Positions 9,439 through 18,816 of a stretch of 64,000 nucleotides of DNA are shown here, in pieces. The position numbers were made by a program, and so were the translations under genes. Origin of the DNA: Chryseobacterium sp. c4a (lineage in GTDB: Bacteria; Bacteroidota; Bacteroidia; Flavobacteriales; Weeksellaceae); contig NZ_WXVU01000016.1 in assembly GCF_009900745.1 (NCBI RefSeq), positions 62,001-126,000 on the forward strand. The letters are read 5' to 3'. Under the pieces are notes generated by a model, which was not told the origin of the DNA, searched no databases, and was given only the letters and a program-made list of their open reading frames with translations. Numbering within the stretch: the first letter of the stretch is position 1; every line of letters begins with the position of its first letter.

Positions 9439-9900
9439 TTATTTTGCCTTTTTTGAGTAGGAAGCTTCATCAATCCATCGATCTCTGGTATTGACATCAA
9501 TAAGATAGAGAATATTGTCCTGTTGGGTAAGCAAAAGTGTTTTTGTAACAGGCATCGGGATTTTTTTACCCTCAAGTACATCTGCCCGTAAGGAAACGAT
9601 GTTCTTTTTTCTGACAATATCGCCGGTAAAGACGTTGGAACTGCTTTCACCAGTTGCTTTATCGTCAAAAACCTCTACATAAGTTGCATTATTCCCTTTG
9701 ATAACAATAAAATCTCTTTCCGTGTGGTCTGCTTCATCTTTAATGAAAACAAACTTCTTGTTATCGATATCTACCTTTTCAAGATTCTGATTAATGCCTC
9801 TTCTTGCTTCAAGTCTGTCCAGAATTGCGTTCAGTGATCCGTATTGTGCTTTTACACCTAAGGTTCCAAAGAATAAAATTCCAATTAAAAGTTTTCTCAT
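9439..9900 (-). CDS. Small secreted protein of unknown function
   Basis: 153 residues with a clear signal peptide (MRKLLIGILFFGTLGVKAQ). The mature part is rich in charged residues and beta-type stretches and has no motif I recognise. It lies between hppD and fahA on the same strand, which is common positional company in flavobacterial tyrosine clusters, but no metabolic role can be read from it. Confidence 0.7.
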   Translation of the reverse strand: MRKLLIGILFFGTLGVKAQYGSLNAILDRLEARRGINQNLEKVDIDNKKFVFIKDEADHTERDFIVIKGNNATYVEVFDDKATGESSSNVFTGDIVRKKNIVSLRADVLEGKKIPMPVTKTLLLTQQDNILYLIDVNTRDRWIDEASYSKKAK

Positions 9901-9918
9901 TATGCTGTGTTTTATAAA

Positions 9919-9954
9919 AAAGTTTTGCCAGAATTCGGTATCCTGACAAAACTT
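9919..9954 (-). terminator. Terminator downstream of hppD
   Basis: Inverted repeat AAGTTTTGCCA / TGACAAAACTT about 20 bp past the hppD stop on the minus strand, with an A-run at 9916-9920 that reads as a U-tract. Confidence 0.6.
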
Positions 9955-9974
9955 AATATTTTTAAAATGTAAAA

Positions 9975-11105
9975 TTAAAGATTACCTCTTCTTTCTTGTT
10001 CTCTTTCTAATGCTTCAAATAATGCTTTGAAATTTCCGGCACCAAAACTTTGTGCACCATGTCTTTCAATGATTTCGAAGAATAGAGTAGGACGGTCTTC
10101 TACAGGTTTAGTAAAGATCTGTAATAGATATCCTTCTTCATCATGATCAATAAGTATACCTAACTGCTGAAGTTTTTTAAGATCTTCATCAATATGGCCT
10201 ACTCTTTCAGGAACCATGTCATAGTAAGCTTCTGGTGGAGCAGAAAGGAACTCTACACCGCGTTTTTTAAGCTCAGTTACCGTATGGATAATGTCTTTTG
10301 TAGCTACAGCAATGTGCTGTACACCTTCACCTTCATAGAAATCAAGATATTCTTCTACCTGAGATTTCTTTTTACCTTCTGCAGGTTCGTTGATAGGGAA
10401 TTTTGCATATCCGTTTCCGTTTGACATTACTTTAGACATCAATGCAGAATATTCTGTGTTGATTTGCTTGTCATCAAAAGAAAGGATGTTTACAAATCCC
10501 ATTACTTTTTCGTACCATTCAACAGTAGGGATCATTCTGTTCCAGTCTACGTTTCCTACACAATGGTCTACATACAATAAACCTGCTTCTTCAGGCTTGT
10601 AGTCACTTTCCCATTTTTCGTAGCCAGGCATGAAAGCTCCGTTGTAATTTTTTCTTTCCACAAACATGTGAACCGTTTCTCCGTATGTATAGATTCCGGA
10701 CATTCTTACTTCACCGTGCTCATCAGTTAAAGTTACAGGCTCTAAATAAGGTTTTCCACCTCTTTTAGTTGTTTCTTCGAAAGCCGCATAAGCATCATCT
10801 ACCCAAAGTGCTAAAATTTTTACTCCGTCACCATGTTTTTTTACGTGTTCGTTGATAGAAGAGTCTGATTTAAGACCTGTAGTAAGTACCAATCTGATTT
10901 TTCCTTGCTGAAGTACATAAGATGCACGGTCTCTCACTCCTGTTTCAGGACCAGCATATGCTACAGACTGAAAACCGAAAGCGGTTTTGTAATAATGAGC
11001 AGCCTGTTTTGCATTTCCTACATAAAACTCAATATAATCTGTACCGTTGATCGGTAAGAAATTCTCTGCTTGAGCAATCTTCTCGGCAAATGTAAGTGTT
11101 GACAT
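9975..11105 (-). CDS. hppD: 4-hydroxyphenylpyruvate dioxygenase
   Basis: Two VOC-fold domains. The Fe(II) ligands are recognisable: His in YVDHCVGNVDW (near 182), His in EGVQHIAVAT (near 264) and Glu in LFFEIIERHG (near 343), followed by GAGNFKALFEA at the C terminus. It converts 4-hydroxyphenylpyruvate to homogentisate. I take the start at 11105 (MSTLTFAEK), preceded by a purine-rich AAAAAGAGAAAAT, rather than the in-frame ATG at 11141. It begins the homogentisate route whose later genes (hmgA, fahA) flank it. Confidence 0.95.
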   Translation of the reverse strand: MSTLTFAEKIAQAENFLPINGTDYIEFYVGNAKQAAHYYKTAFGFQSVAYAGPETGVRDRASYVLQQGKIRLVLTTGLKSDSSINEHVKKHGDGVKILALWVDDAYAAFEETTKRGGKPYLEPVTLTDEHGEVRMSGIYTYGETVHMFVERKNYNGAFMPGYEKWESDYKPEEAGLLYVDHCVGNVDWNRMIPTVEWYEKVMGFVNILSFDDKQINTEYSALMSKVMSNGNGYAKFPINEPAEGKKKSQVEEYLDFYEGEGVQHIAVATKDIIHTVTELKKRGVEFLSAPPEAYYDMVPERVGHIDEDLKKLQQLGILIDHDEEGYLLQIFTKPVEDRPTLFFEIIERHGAQSFGAGNFKALFEALEREQERRGNL

Positions 11106-11310
11106 ATTTTCTCTTTTTACTTTTATTTTATTGGTATGCAAATTACAAAATTCTTGGACATAGCGAAAATATTAAGGCCGATTCATTGAATATATTTAAC
11201 ATAAAGCCTAAGAAGTGTTCACTTAAGTATATTTAAGTTTCTTAAGTTTGAAATAAGGTGACTACATTTGTAATACAAAAAACAAGTGAGAAAAAAATAT
11301 TTCGAACATG

Positions 11311-11338
11311 AAAGCCGCAGAGATCATCTGCGGCTTTC
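11311..11338 (-). terminator. Strong terminator after the regulator-like gene
   Basis: Perfect 11-bp stem AAAGCCGCAGA / TCTGCGGCTTT with a GATCA-type loop, 5 bp past the stop of the gene at 11344. It is GC-rich compared with its surroundings. Confidence 0.85.
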
Positions 11339-11343
11339 TTATT

Positions 11344-12135
11344 TTATAGGGTTTCTATTTTTTTGTTGAGCATTCCTGCATCCGGATTATAATTGTCCCA
11401 GATCTTCCAGGTATTATCTATTTTTTTAAAGAAATAAATCTGTGTACTGAGTTGGTTCACAAAGTGTTCTTCTCCTGTTTCACCTACTTTGAACAATAAA
11501 TTCCAGAATTCCTGAGTTTCCAGTATTTTCTTTTCGGGATCATCAGTAACGATATGGATATCAAATACCTCGTAATTGGATCGGTTGTTTTTAGTGACCA
11601 ATTGAAATTCCTTATCACAGAGCTCTTTACTGAACTGCGAAATCCTTTCTAAAAACGGAGAATCATCAAATACAAAATCTTTGAAAAGCTCTGTATTATG
11701 ATCAGGAAATTGTTTACAAAACTCAAAAGCTTGTGCACAATAATCATATACCAACCTGGTCATAAAGGACGGATCTTCAGCTTCGTTTTGATCTTTCCTT
11801 TTGTATCTTATGGAAAGGATGTAGTCATTAAGGTCTTTATAGCCCAGAAAAATGCATATTTTATCTAGGGTTTTTAAAAATCTCAGATCACTGTGAGTTT
11901 TGTCCTGGTAATCATTTTCAAAAAAACGTTGTAGAGTAACATGGGAAATCGTGTTCCCAATTTCAAATTTTTTACCTCCTTTAAGTTCTTCTGCATCAGA
12001 TAGTTCTTCTTTAATAATTTCGGAAAGAATAATATAATGGCTTCTCTTCCATTCATTCACATTCCCCAAAACAGAATTCCTTACCTTCGAATGCTTTACA
12101 ACTTCTTCTCGTATTGAATTATATATAGTCTTCAA
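11344..12135 (-). CDS. Conserved Bacteroidota protein of unknown function, possible regulator
   Basis: 263 residues, soluble. The N-terminal 110 residues (KFEIGNTISHVTLQRFFEND ... FLGYKDLNDYI, split by charged helices) look like a helix-turn-helix-type module seen in Bacteroidota proteins. The C-terminal half ends in a beta-rich stretch (IYFFKKIDNTWKIWDNY) that resembles an NTF2/SnoaL-like fold. I do not recognise a named family. Its position between hppD and the CoA-transferases makes a role in controlling this region possible. Confidence 0.55.
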   Translation of the reverse strand: MKTIYNSIREEVVKHSKVRNSVLGNVNEWKRSHYIILSEIIKEELSDAEELKGGKKFEIGNTISHVTLQRFFENDYQDKTHSDLRFLKTLDKICIFLGYKDLNDYILSIRYKRKDQNEAEDPSFMTRLVYDYCAQAFEFCKQFPDHNTELFKDFVFDDSPFLERISQFSKELCDKEFQLVTKNNRSNYEVFDIHIVTDDPEKKILETQEFWNLLFKVGETGEEHFVNQLSTQIYFFKKIDNTWKIWDNYNPDAGMLNKKIETL

Positions 12136-12273
12136 TTTCCTTGTTTTAAAAAGATTTTTATCAAAAATACTGCCAAAATGTTAAGGCTTTTTTATGATTT
12201 ACTGGTATAAGTTAAAGATATATTTTTAAATTCTAAATAAAAAATAACGTTAAAATCTATTACTGTTTGATTA

Positions 12274-13548
12274 TCAGTGTTTAAACCTTTCAAAAGCTGC
12301 TCTTTCAAGCATTTCTCTATCATCAGGATGAGCAATGCTAATGAGCTCCTGTGCTCTCTGACGAAGGTTTTTTCCATACAGGTAAGCTGTTCCGTATTCT
12401 GTAACTACATAGTGAATGTGACCTCTGGTGGTTACTACTCCTGCACCTTGTTTCAGGAAAGGAACAATCCTTGAAATCCCTTTTTTTGTCCTTGCAGTGA
12501 TCGCAATAATAGGTTTCCCATCTTCACTTAAAGCAGCGCCGCGCATAAAGTCCATTTGACCGCCTATACCACTGTATTGCAGGGTTCCGATAGAATCGGC
12601 ACAAACTTGTCCCGTAAGATCAATTTCAATAGCAGAATTGATGGCGACCAATTTTTTGTTCTTCATGATATTGATAGGGAAGTTCACCTCACTTACATCT
12701 CTGAAAGCAAAGACGGTGTTGTCATCTACGTAATCATAGAGCTTTCTGGTTCCGAAGCAAAAGCTGGTAATGGTTTTATTGTCGTTGTAGCCTTTGTATT
12801 TGTTATTGATTACATCGTTCTGAATAAGGTCGATGACTCCGTCACTCAGCATTTCAGTATGAATACCAAGATCTTTATGATTATGCAAACATTGTAAAAC
12901 TGCATCGGGAATAGTTCCGATTCCCATTTGAAGGGTAGAACGATCTTCGATAAGTTCAGCAACATTTTTCCCTACAAGCATTTCTTCAGGGCCAACTTTG
13001 GAACTATAATCTACGGTATGAAGCTCTTCTTCATGCCATACAAGTTTATGAATCCTGCTGATGTGGATCATTCCGTCCCCATGGGTTCTCGGCATCCTCG
13101 GATTTACCATAGCAACAATGGTTTTCGCAGTATCTACGGCTGCTCTTGCAATGTCTACCGAAGTACCTAATGTACAGAAACCATGTTTGTCGGGTGGAGA
13201 AACAGTTACCAAGGCAACATCCAACGGCAGGATATTTTTTCTGAATAAAATAGGAATTTCACTTAGAAATACGGGAACAAAGTCACCTCTGTCTGAGTTT
13301 ACAGCTTCACGAACCGGCGTAGATACGAATAAGGAATTGACAAAGAATTTGTCTTTATACTCCGGTTTTGCAATTTCTATATTTCCTTGTTGGGTAATAG
13401 AAACCATTTCTACATGGTCTAATCGATGAGCCTGCCTTGCCAGTTCATCAATCAGGTAATTGGGAGTACATGCACTGCCGTGAAAAAATACACGGTTACC
13501 ACTTTTTATTGTATATATCGCTTCTTCTGCGCTGATGTAATTATTCAT
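12274..13548 (-). CDS. Acetyl-CoA hydrolase / 4-hydroxybutyrate-type CoA-transferase
   Basis: 424 residues with the two-domain CoA-transferase family I layout. The region LGIHTEMLSDGVIDL (near 230) contains the Glu that forms the CoA-thioester intermediate in 4-hydroxybutyrate CoA-transferases, and GIGGQMDFMRGA near 330 is the conserved C-terminal glycine-rich loop. It moves CoA between short acids; acetate, butyrate and 4-hydroxybutyrate are the usual substrates. A second, different CoA-transferase follows upstream on the same strand, so the pair may balance acyl-CoA pools during amino-acid breakdown. Confidence 0.85.
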   Translation of the reverse strand: MNNYISAEEAIYTIKSGNRVFFHGSACTPNYLIDELARQAHRLDHVEMVSITQQGNIEIAKPEYKDKFFVNSLFVSTPVREAVNSDRGDFVPVFLSEIPILFRKNILPLDVALVTVSPPDKHGFCTLGTSVDIARAAVDTAKTIVAMVNPRMPRTHGDGMIHISRIHKLVWHEEELHTVDYSSKVGPEEMLVGKNVAELIEDRSTLQMGIGTIPDAVLQCLHNHKDLGIHTEMLSDGVIDLIQNDVINNKYKGYNDNKTITSFCFGTRKLYDYVDDNTVFAFRDVSEVNFPINIMKNKKLVAINSAIEIDLTGQVCADSIGTLQYSGIGGQMDFMRGAALSEDGKPIIAITARTKKGISRIVPFLKQGAGVVTTRGHIHYVVTEYGTAYLYGKNLRQRAQELISIAHPDDREMLERAAFERFKH

Positions 13549-13707
13549 ATTTTATCTTTTTATTATAAAATTCCTGACTAATTTTTATTTCATAAAATGC
13601 CTAACCTCTCTCAAAGATAATCTTTATATCTCTATTTATTTCAAATATTTTAAAGGTTGTTGAAAGACTTTTATCATATTCGAATCACATAAATTTAGTA
13701 AAAAAAT

Positions 13708-13741
13708 AAAGGATCAGATGCATAACATCTGATCCTTTTAT
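13708..13741 (-). terminator. Terminator after the 503-residue CoA-transferase
   Basis: Stem AAAGGATCAGATG / CATCTGATCCTTTT with loop CATAA, 24 bp past the stop of the minus-strand gene at 13765. An A-run at 13700-13706 gives the U-tract. Confidence 0.85.
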
Positions 13742-13764
13742 AGGGTGTAATTGGATTGTGATTT

Positions 13765-15276
13765 TTAATTTGAAATCTCAGCAGCTATTGTCTGCTTCAT
13801 ACTTCCTGTTTCAGAAAATCTTAAATGCCAACTAAAAGCTTCTTCGAGAAGATGAGGAGTATGTCCACCTCTCTCACAGGCTCTGTCAAAGTAAGACTGT
13901 AATTCTTCTCTGTAGTCTGGATGAACGCAGTTATCAATGATTTTTTGAGCTCTTTCTCTAGGTGCAAGCCCTCTTAAATCAGCCAAACCTACATCAGTAA
14001 CTAAAATATCTACATCATGTTCAGTATGGTCTGTGTGAGAAACCATTGGAAGAACGTGGGAAATATTGTTTCCTTTGGAAGCTGCCTGAGTTACAAAAAT
14101 ACTTAGGTAAGCGTTTCTTGCAAAGTCTCCGGAGCCTCCGATTCCGTTCATGATTTTTGTACCGCCAATATGAGTGGAGTTCACATTTCCATAGATGTCA
14201 AATTCAATGGCTGTATTGATGGCAATTACTCCTAATCTTCTGATCAATCCGGGAGTATTTGAGATATTTTGAGGTCTTAGAACAAATTTGTCTTTATATT
14301 TTGAAAGATTCCCTAAAACTCTCTCGTAGCATTCTTTGGAAACGGTAATGGATGAGGCAGAGGCAAAACTTAATTTACCGGAATCTATCAGGTCAAAGGT
14401 GCTGTCCTGAAGAACTTCGGAGAACATCGTTAAATCATAAAAGTTGCTGTCCTTAAATCCTGTAAGCACGGCATTGGCTACCTTTCCGATTCCTGCCTGA
14501 AGTGGAAGTAAGCGGTCTGTAAGTCTTCCCAATTGTACTTCATTTTCAAAGAATCCAAGAAGGTGTTTTGCGATGGCTGTTGTTTTCTCATCCGGTTCTG
14601 CAATATCAGCAGGGCTGTCTTTAAGATTGGTGAAAACAATGGCTTCAATTTTATTGGGATCAACAGGAATACTTTTTCTTCCGATTTTATTCCAAGGAGC
14701 TACGATGGGAATAACATTTCTGTAAGGATAATCTTCAGCCTGGTAAATATCATGAATTCCGTATACTTCTTCAGGAACTTCCGTATTAATCTCAATGATT
14801 ACTTTTTTAGCTAAAGCAGCAAATGTTACGGAATTTCCTACTGATGTGGTAGGTACAATACTTCCGTCTCTTTCGATATAAGCAGCTTCAATAATGGCTA
14901 CATCAATGCTCTGAAGATTTTTGGTGTGAAGAAGCTCGGCACTTTCACTTAAATGCTGATCGATGAAGAGAATTTCACCTTTATTGATTTTGTTTCTTAA
15001 CGTAGGATCTACCTGAAATGGCATTCTTTTTTTTAAGACATTAGCTTCTGCCAGTTTCCCGTCGGTACCATGGCCTAATGAAGCTCCGGTCATTAAAGTG
15101 ACTTTAAGGTCTTCTGTTTTTCCTCTTTCAGCCAGTGCCGGCAAAATAGCTTTGCTATCGCCTGCTTTTGTAAAGCCGCTTGACCCGATGGTCATACCGT
15201 CTTTAATCATTTTTACAGCATTTTCTGCTGTAGTTACCTTTTCGTGTAGACTTTCTAATCTGATTCTTTCTAACAT
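13765..15276 (-). CDS. Succinyl-CoA:acetate CoA-transferase-like protein
   Basis: 503 residues, the size of the AarC/Cat1 branch. The catalytic Glu sits in MFSEVLQDSTFDLID (near 288) and the glycine-rich loop GIGGSGDFARNA is near 390. Relatives transfer CoA from succinyl-CoA to acetate or propionate. Lying between hppD and hmgA, it could help process acids produced when tyrosine is degraded (fumarate and acetoacetate), but acetoacetate is not the classic substrate of this family. Placement is seen; the pathway link is inferred. Confidence 0.88.
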   Translation of the reverse strand: MLERIRLESLHEKVTTAENAVKMIKDGMTIGSSGFTKAGDSKAILPALAERGKTEDLKVTLMTGASLGHGTDGKLAEANVLKKRMPFQVDPTLRNKINKGEILFIDQHLSESAELLHTKNLQSIDVAIIEAAYIERDGSIVPTTSVGNSVTFAALAKKVIIEINTEVPEEVYGIHDIYQAEDYPYRNVIPIVAPWNKIGRKSIPVDPNKIEAIVFTNLKDSPADIAEPDEKTTAIAKHLLGFFENEVQLGRLTDRLLPLQAGIGKVANAVLTGFKDSNFYDLTMFSEVLQDSTFDLIDSGKLSFASASSITVSKECYERVLGNLSKYKDKFVLRPQNISNTPGLIRRLGVIAINTAIEFDIYGNVNSTHIGGTKIMNGIGGSGDFARNAYLSIFVTQAASKGNNISHVLPMVSHTDHTEHDVDILVTDVGLADLRGLAPRERAQKIIDNCVHPDYREELQSYFDRACERGGHTPHLLEEAFSWHLRFSETGSMKQTIAAEISN

Positions 15277-15369
15277 GTAATATTGATTTTTATTAAACCA
15301 CCATTACTTAGGATGCGATATGAAAAATAATGATGGCCGTATATGTGAACCATACCTTACAAATTTACA

Positions 15370-15409
15370 AAAAAAGCTGCTTTAAATAAAGGATTTAAAG
15401 CAGCTTTTA
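15370..15409 (-). terminator. Terminator after hmgA
   Basis: Long stem AAAAAGCTGCTTTAAAT / ATTTAAAGCAGCTTTTA with loop AAAGG, about 50 bp past the hmgA stop; symmetric, so it may act both ways. Confidence 0.85.
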
Positions 15410-15460
15410 TATGTAATCAGTAATAGTTTTTCTTAATGATAAGAAAGGTCGTCTACTGTT

Positions 15461-16612
15461 TTATTCCAACCATGAAGTTTTGTAGGACGGATCTTCCACT
15501 TTTAAAGCTTCTTCCGTAATTTTTAAAGGACGGAAAGGGTCTACCATTACGGCATATTCTTCTGTGAATTTTTTACCGATACTTCTTTCCATTGCTCCCG
15601 GATGAGGCCCGTGAACAATTCCTCCTGGATGAAGAGTGAAATCCATTAAGTCGATATGATTACGGCTCATAAAATCACCTTCTGTATAGAACAATACCTC
15701 ATCAGAATCTATATTCGAGTGATTGTAAGGTGCTGGAATAGCCATTGGGTGATAGTCATACATTCTTGCACAGAATGAACATACTACAAAGTTATGGGCT
15801 TCAAAATTCTGGTGAACCGGTGGCGGTTGATGAATTCTTCCTGTAATCGGTTCAAAATTTTTAATATTAAATTTATAAGGATAGAAATATCCGTCCCAGC
15901 CTACAACATCAAAAGGGTGTGTAGCATAGATGAAATCTGTGATCTGGTTTTCTTTTTTCACTTTAATTAAGAATTCTCCTTTTTCATCCTTTGGTTCTTT
16001 GAAAGCAGGAGCAATAATGTCTCTTTCGCAGAATGGAGAATGTTCCAATAATTGCCCGAATTCATTTCTGTATCTCTTCGGAGTGTAAATTGGAGAATGG
16101 CTTTCTAATACAAAGAATACTGTATTTTCAGATTGTAATTCTACCTGATAAATGGTTCCTCTTGGAATAATAAGATAGTCACCGACACCAAATTCAAGAT
16201 CTCCCACAAATGTTTTTAAAATCCCGGTTCCTTCATGTACGAATAACAATTCGTCGCATTCTGCATTTTTGTAGAAATAATCCATTGATTTTCTTGGTTT
16301 AGCCAATCCCATTTTCAGATCGTTGTTCATCAAAAGGATCTTACGGCTGTCCATAAAATCGTCCTCAGGCGTTACATTCATTCCTTTGAACATTCTTGGT
16401 GTAATATTTTTCTCCACTGCAATTTTAGGAGTCACATCTTTCGGCTCTCCGATTGATTTGATCTGCGTAGGACGGTGGATATGGTATAACAGAGAAGAGA
16501 TACCGTGAAAGCCTTCCGTTCCGAAAAGCTGTTCATAGTAAAATTTATCTTCCGGAGATTTAAAGACGGTATGTCTTTTTTGTGGGATGTTTCCCGATAG
16601 ATGATATCTCAT
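15461..16612 (-). CDS. hmgA: Homogentisate 1,2-dioxygenase
   Basis: 383 residues, somewhat shorter than the roughly 430-440 residues of proteobacterial and animal enzymes but typical of the Bacteroidota form. It starts MRYHLSGNIPQKRHTVF and has cupin cores with GVGDYLIIPRGTIYQVE near 150 and, at the C terminus, FTLHPGGIVHGPHPGAMER with metal-type His residues. It opens homogentisate to maleylacetoacetate. No maleylacetoacetate isomerase gene is visible in the window between this step and fahA. Confidence 0.93.
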   Translation of the reverse strand: MRYHLSGNIPQKRHTVFKSPEDKFYYEQLFGTEGFHGISSLLYHIHRPTQIKSIGEPKDVTPKIAVEKNITPRMFKGMNVTPEDDFMDSRKILLMNNDLKMGLAKPRKSMDYFYKNAECDELLFVHEGTGILKTFVGDLEFGVGDYLIIPRGTIYQVELQSENTVFFVLESHSPIYTPKRYRNEFGQLLEHSPFCERDIIAPAFKEPKDEKGEFLIKVKKENQITDFIYATHPFDVVGWDGYFYPYKFNIKNFEPITGRIHQPPPVHQNFEAHNFVVCSFCARMYDYHPMAIPAPYNHSNIDSDEVLFYTEGDFMSRNHIDLMDFTLHPGGIVHGPHPGAMERSIGKKFTEEYAVMVDPFRPLKITEEALKVEDPSYKTSWLE

Positions 16613-16634
16613 TTTACTTTCATATGTAGTTTCT

Positions 16635-16642
16635 CAAATTTA
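16635..16642 (-). promoter_or_regulatory. -7 promoter box of hmgA
   Basis: On the minus strand this reads TAAATTTG, a full match to the Bacteroidota -7 consensus TAnnTTTG, 23 bp upstream of the hmgA ATG. I could not assign a clean -33 box. Confidence 0.55.
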
Positions 16643-16714
16643 ATCATTTTTCATGAATTGACTGAATCAAATATTTTTGATGATATATATTATTATGTTT
16701 CATGTTTGAAAAAT

Positions 16715-16738
16715 AATTGTTAGATTTGCCTAACAATT
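16715..16738 (+). promoter_or_regulatory. Promoter and overlapping palindromic operator of the TonB receptor gene
   Basis: A perfect 9-bp inverted repeat AATTGTTAG / CTAACAATT with a 6-base centre (ATTTGC). The -7 box TAGATTTG (16721-16728) lies inside it, so a protein bound here would block RNA polymerase. The TTAG-N6-CTAA core is reminiscent of DtxR/MntR-type metal-repressor sites, which is an inference. The ATG follows 9 bp after the palindrome. Confidence 0.65.
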
Positions 16739-16746
16739 TTAATTTC

Positions 16747-18816
16747 ATGAAGCGAATATTATTTTCTATTACTTTTTTATCTTCATATTGTTTTGCCCAG
16801 GAAACAGACAGTTTAAGTATAAATCACTATAAAAACACTGATTCTATAAAGGTTTCTAAAAAGGAATTCAAGACAAGTAATATTGATGATGTAGTGGTTA
16901 CCGGAACCATAAAACCGATGAGCAGATCTAAAAGCCCGGTGGCTGTTGAGATCTATAGCCAGAAATTTTTTCAGAAAAATCCTACTCCAAGTATTTTTGA
17001 AGCCATCAGTATGGTGAACGGAGTAAAACCACAATTGAATTGTTCTGTATGCAACACAGGAGATATTCATATTAATGGACTGGAAGGGCCTTATACAATG
17101 ATTTTGATAGATGGGATGCCTATTGTAAGCTCGCTTTCCACAGTATACGGATTGAGTGGAATTCCTAATAGCCTTGTAGATAGAATAGAAGTGGTAAAAG
17201 GTCCTGCGTCTTCCATTTATGGCTCTGAGGCAATGGGTGGTGTGATTAATATCATCACCAAAAATGCGTTAACGGCTCCTAAGCTAAGCGTAGATATGAT
17301 GACCAGCTCATGGGCTGAGAATAATCTGGATCTTTCCACCAAGTTTAATATAGGAAAGAATGCAGCTTCATTATTAAGTTTAAATTATTTCAGTTTTCAG
17401 GAAAGGATAGACCAGAATAAGGATAATTTTACCGATACCACTTTACAAAGCCGAATTTCGGTCTTTAATAAATGGAATTTTAAAAGAAAGGAAAACAGAC
17501 AGGCTAGTTTTGCTGTAAGATATTTGTATGAAGATCGTTTCGGTGGTGAAATGCAATGGAATAAATCTTTCCGTGGAAGTGATGAAGTATATGGTGAAAG
17601 TATTTATACGAATAGAGCAGAAGTTTTCGGATTGTATGAGTGGCCGATGAAGGAGCATATTGTGACTCAGTTTTCCTATAATTATCATGATCAGAACTCT
17701 TTTTACGGAGCGAATCCGTTTAATGCTCTTCAGAAAGTAGCCTTTGTACAGACCTATTGGGATAGAAGTTTTGGAAAACATGATATCACGGCAGGGGTAA
17801 CTTTTAAAAGAACTTTTTACGATGATAATACTCCCGGAACACTTGCTTCTGATGGGATCACCAATGCTCCGATGAAGTCTCCGATATGGGGGGTGTTTGT
17901 TCAGGATCAATGGGAGATTAATGATAAGAATACCTTATTATTAGGATATCGTTACGATTATGATAAGGTACATCACTCTGTGCATTCTCCAAGATTTGCA
18001 TGGAAATTTTCTCCTAATCCGTATCATACTTTACGATTTAATTTTGGAACAGGATTTAGAGTGGTTAATCTATTTACAGAAGATCATGCTGCATTAACTG
18101 GTTCCAGAGAAGTGATCGTGAAATCTGATCTTCTGCCTGAAAGATCCATCAACGGAAATTTAAATTATATCTGGAAAATTCCTGTTGGGAATCGTATGGT
18201 GAATCTTGATGCTTCTGCATTCTATACGTATTTCAGTAATAAAATCGTAGGTGATTTTGATTCTGATCCCAATAAAATCATCTATGATAATCTTCACGGA
18301 TATGGAATTTCCAGAGGAGCTTCATTGAATGTGGATTTTAGTTTTTCATTCCCATTAAGCGTTAACTTAGGGGTTACTTATCTTGATGTGTATCAGAAGT
18401 ATGATGATGAAAATCAAAAGACACAGCAGCTTCATGCTCCAAAGTGGAGTGGAACCTACAGTCTGACATATAAATTTCCAAGTAATCTAACCATAGATTT
18501 CACGGGGCAGTTTTATGGCCCAATGAGATTGCCTGTTTTACCGAATGACTTCCGACCAGAGTATTCACCGTTTTATTCGTTGGCTAATATTCAGGTTTCA
18601 AAGAGCTTTAAATCTGGATTTGAAGTGTATTGTGGGGTGAAAAACTTATTCAATTTTACTCCTAAAGACCCTCTGATGAGGCCTTTTGACCCGTTTGATA
18701 AACATGTTGATGATCCTATCAGCAATCCCAATCACTATACTTTCGATACCGCTTATGGCTATGCTCCAATGCAGCGTATCAGAGGGTTCTTGGGAGTGAA
18801 ATATACCTTGAAATGA
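16747..18816 (+). CDS. TonB-dependent outer-membrane receptor
   Basis: 689 residues from the start at 16747 (MKRILFSITF), chosen because the signal peptide begins there and the promoter palindrome lies before it. A plug domain spans about 50-170, with IDGMPIVSS and the GPASSIYGSEAMGGVINIITK signature, followed by a 22-strand-type beta-barrel ending in an aromatic-rich strand (VKYTLK). The plug holds an unusual CxxC (NCSVCNTGD near 97-105). The ligand is unknown; a metal chelate is plausible given the operator. It overlaps the thioredoxin-like gene by 4 bp. Confidence 0.92.
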   Translation: MKRILFSITFLSSYCFAQETDSLSINHYKNTDSIKVSKKEFKTSNIDDVVVTGTIKPMSRSKSPVAVEIYSQKFFQKNPTPSIFEAISMVNGVKPQLNCSVCNTGDIHINGLEGPYTMILIDGMPIVSSLSTVYGLSGIPNSLVDRIEVVKGPASSIYGSEAMGGVINIITKNALTAPKLSVDMMTSSWAENNLDLSTKFNIGKNAASLLSLNYFSFQERIDQNKDNFTDTTLQSRISVFNKWNFKRKENRQASFAVRYLYEDRFGGEMQWNKSFRGSDEVYGESIYTNRAEVFGLYEWPMKEHIVTQFSYNYHDQNSFYGANPFNALQKVAFVQTYWDRSFGKHDITAGVTFKRTFYDDNTPGTLASDGITNAPMKSPIWGVFVQDQWEINDKNTLLLGYRYDYDKVHHSVHSPRFAWKFSPNPYHTLRFNFGTGFRVVNLFTEDHAALTGSREVIVKSDLLPERSINGNLNYIWKIPVGNRMVNLDASAFYTYFSNKIVGDFDSDPNKIIYDNLHGYGISRGASLNVDFSFSFPLSVNLGVTYLDVYQKYDDENQKTQQLHAPKWSGTYSLTYKFPSNLTIDFTGQFYGPMRLPVLPNDFRPEYSPFYSLANIQVSKSFKSGFEVYCGVKNLFNFTPKDPLMRPFDPFDKHVDDPISNPNHYTFDTAYGYAPMQRIRGFLGVKYTLK

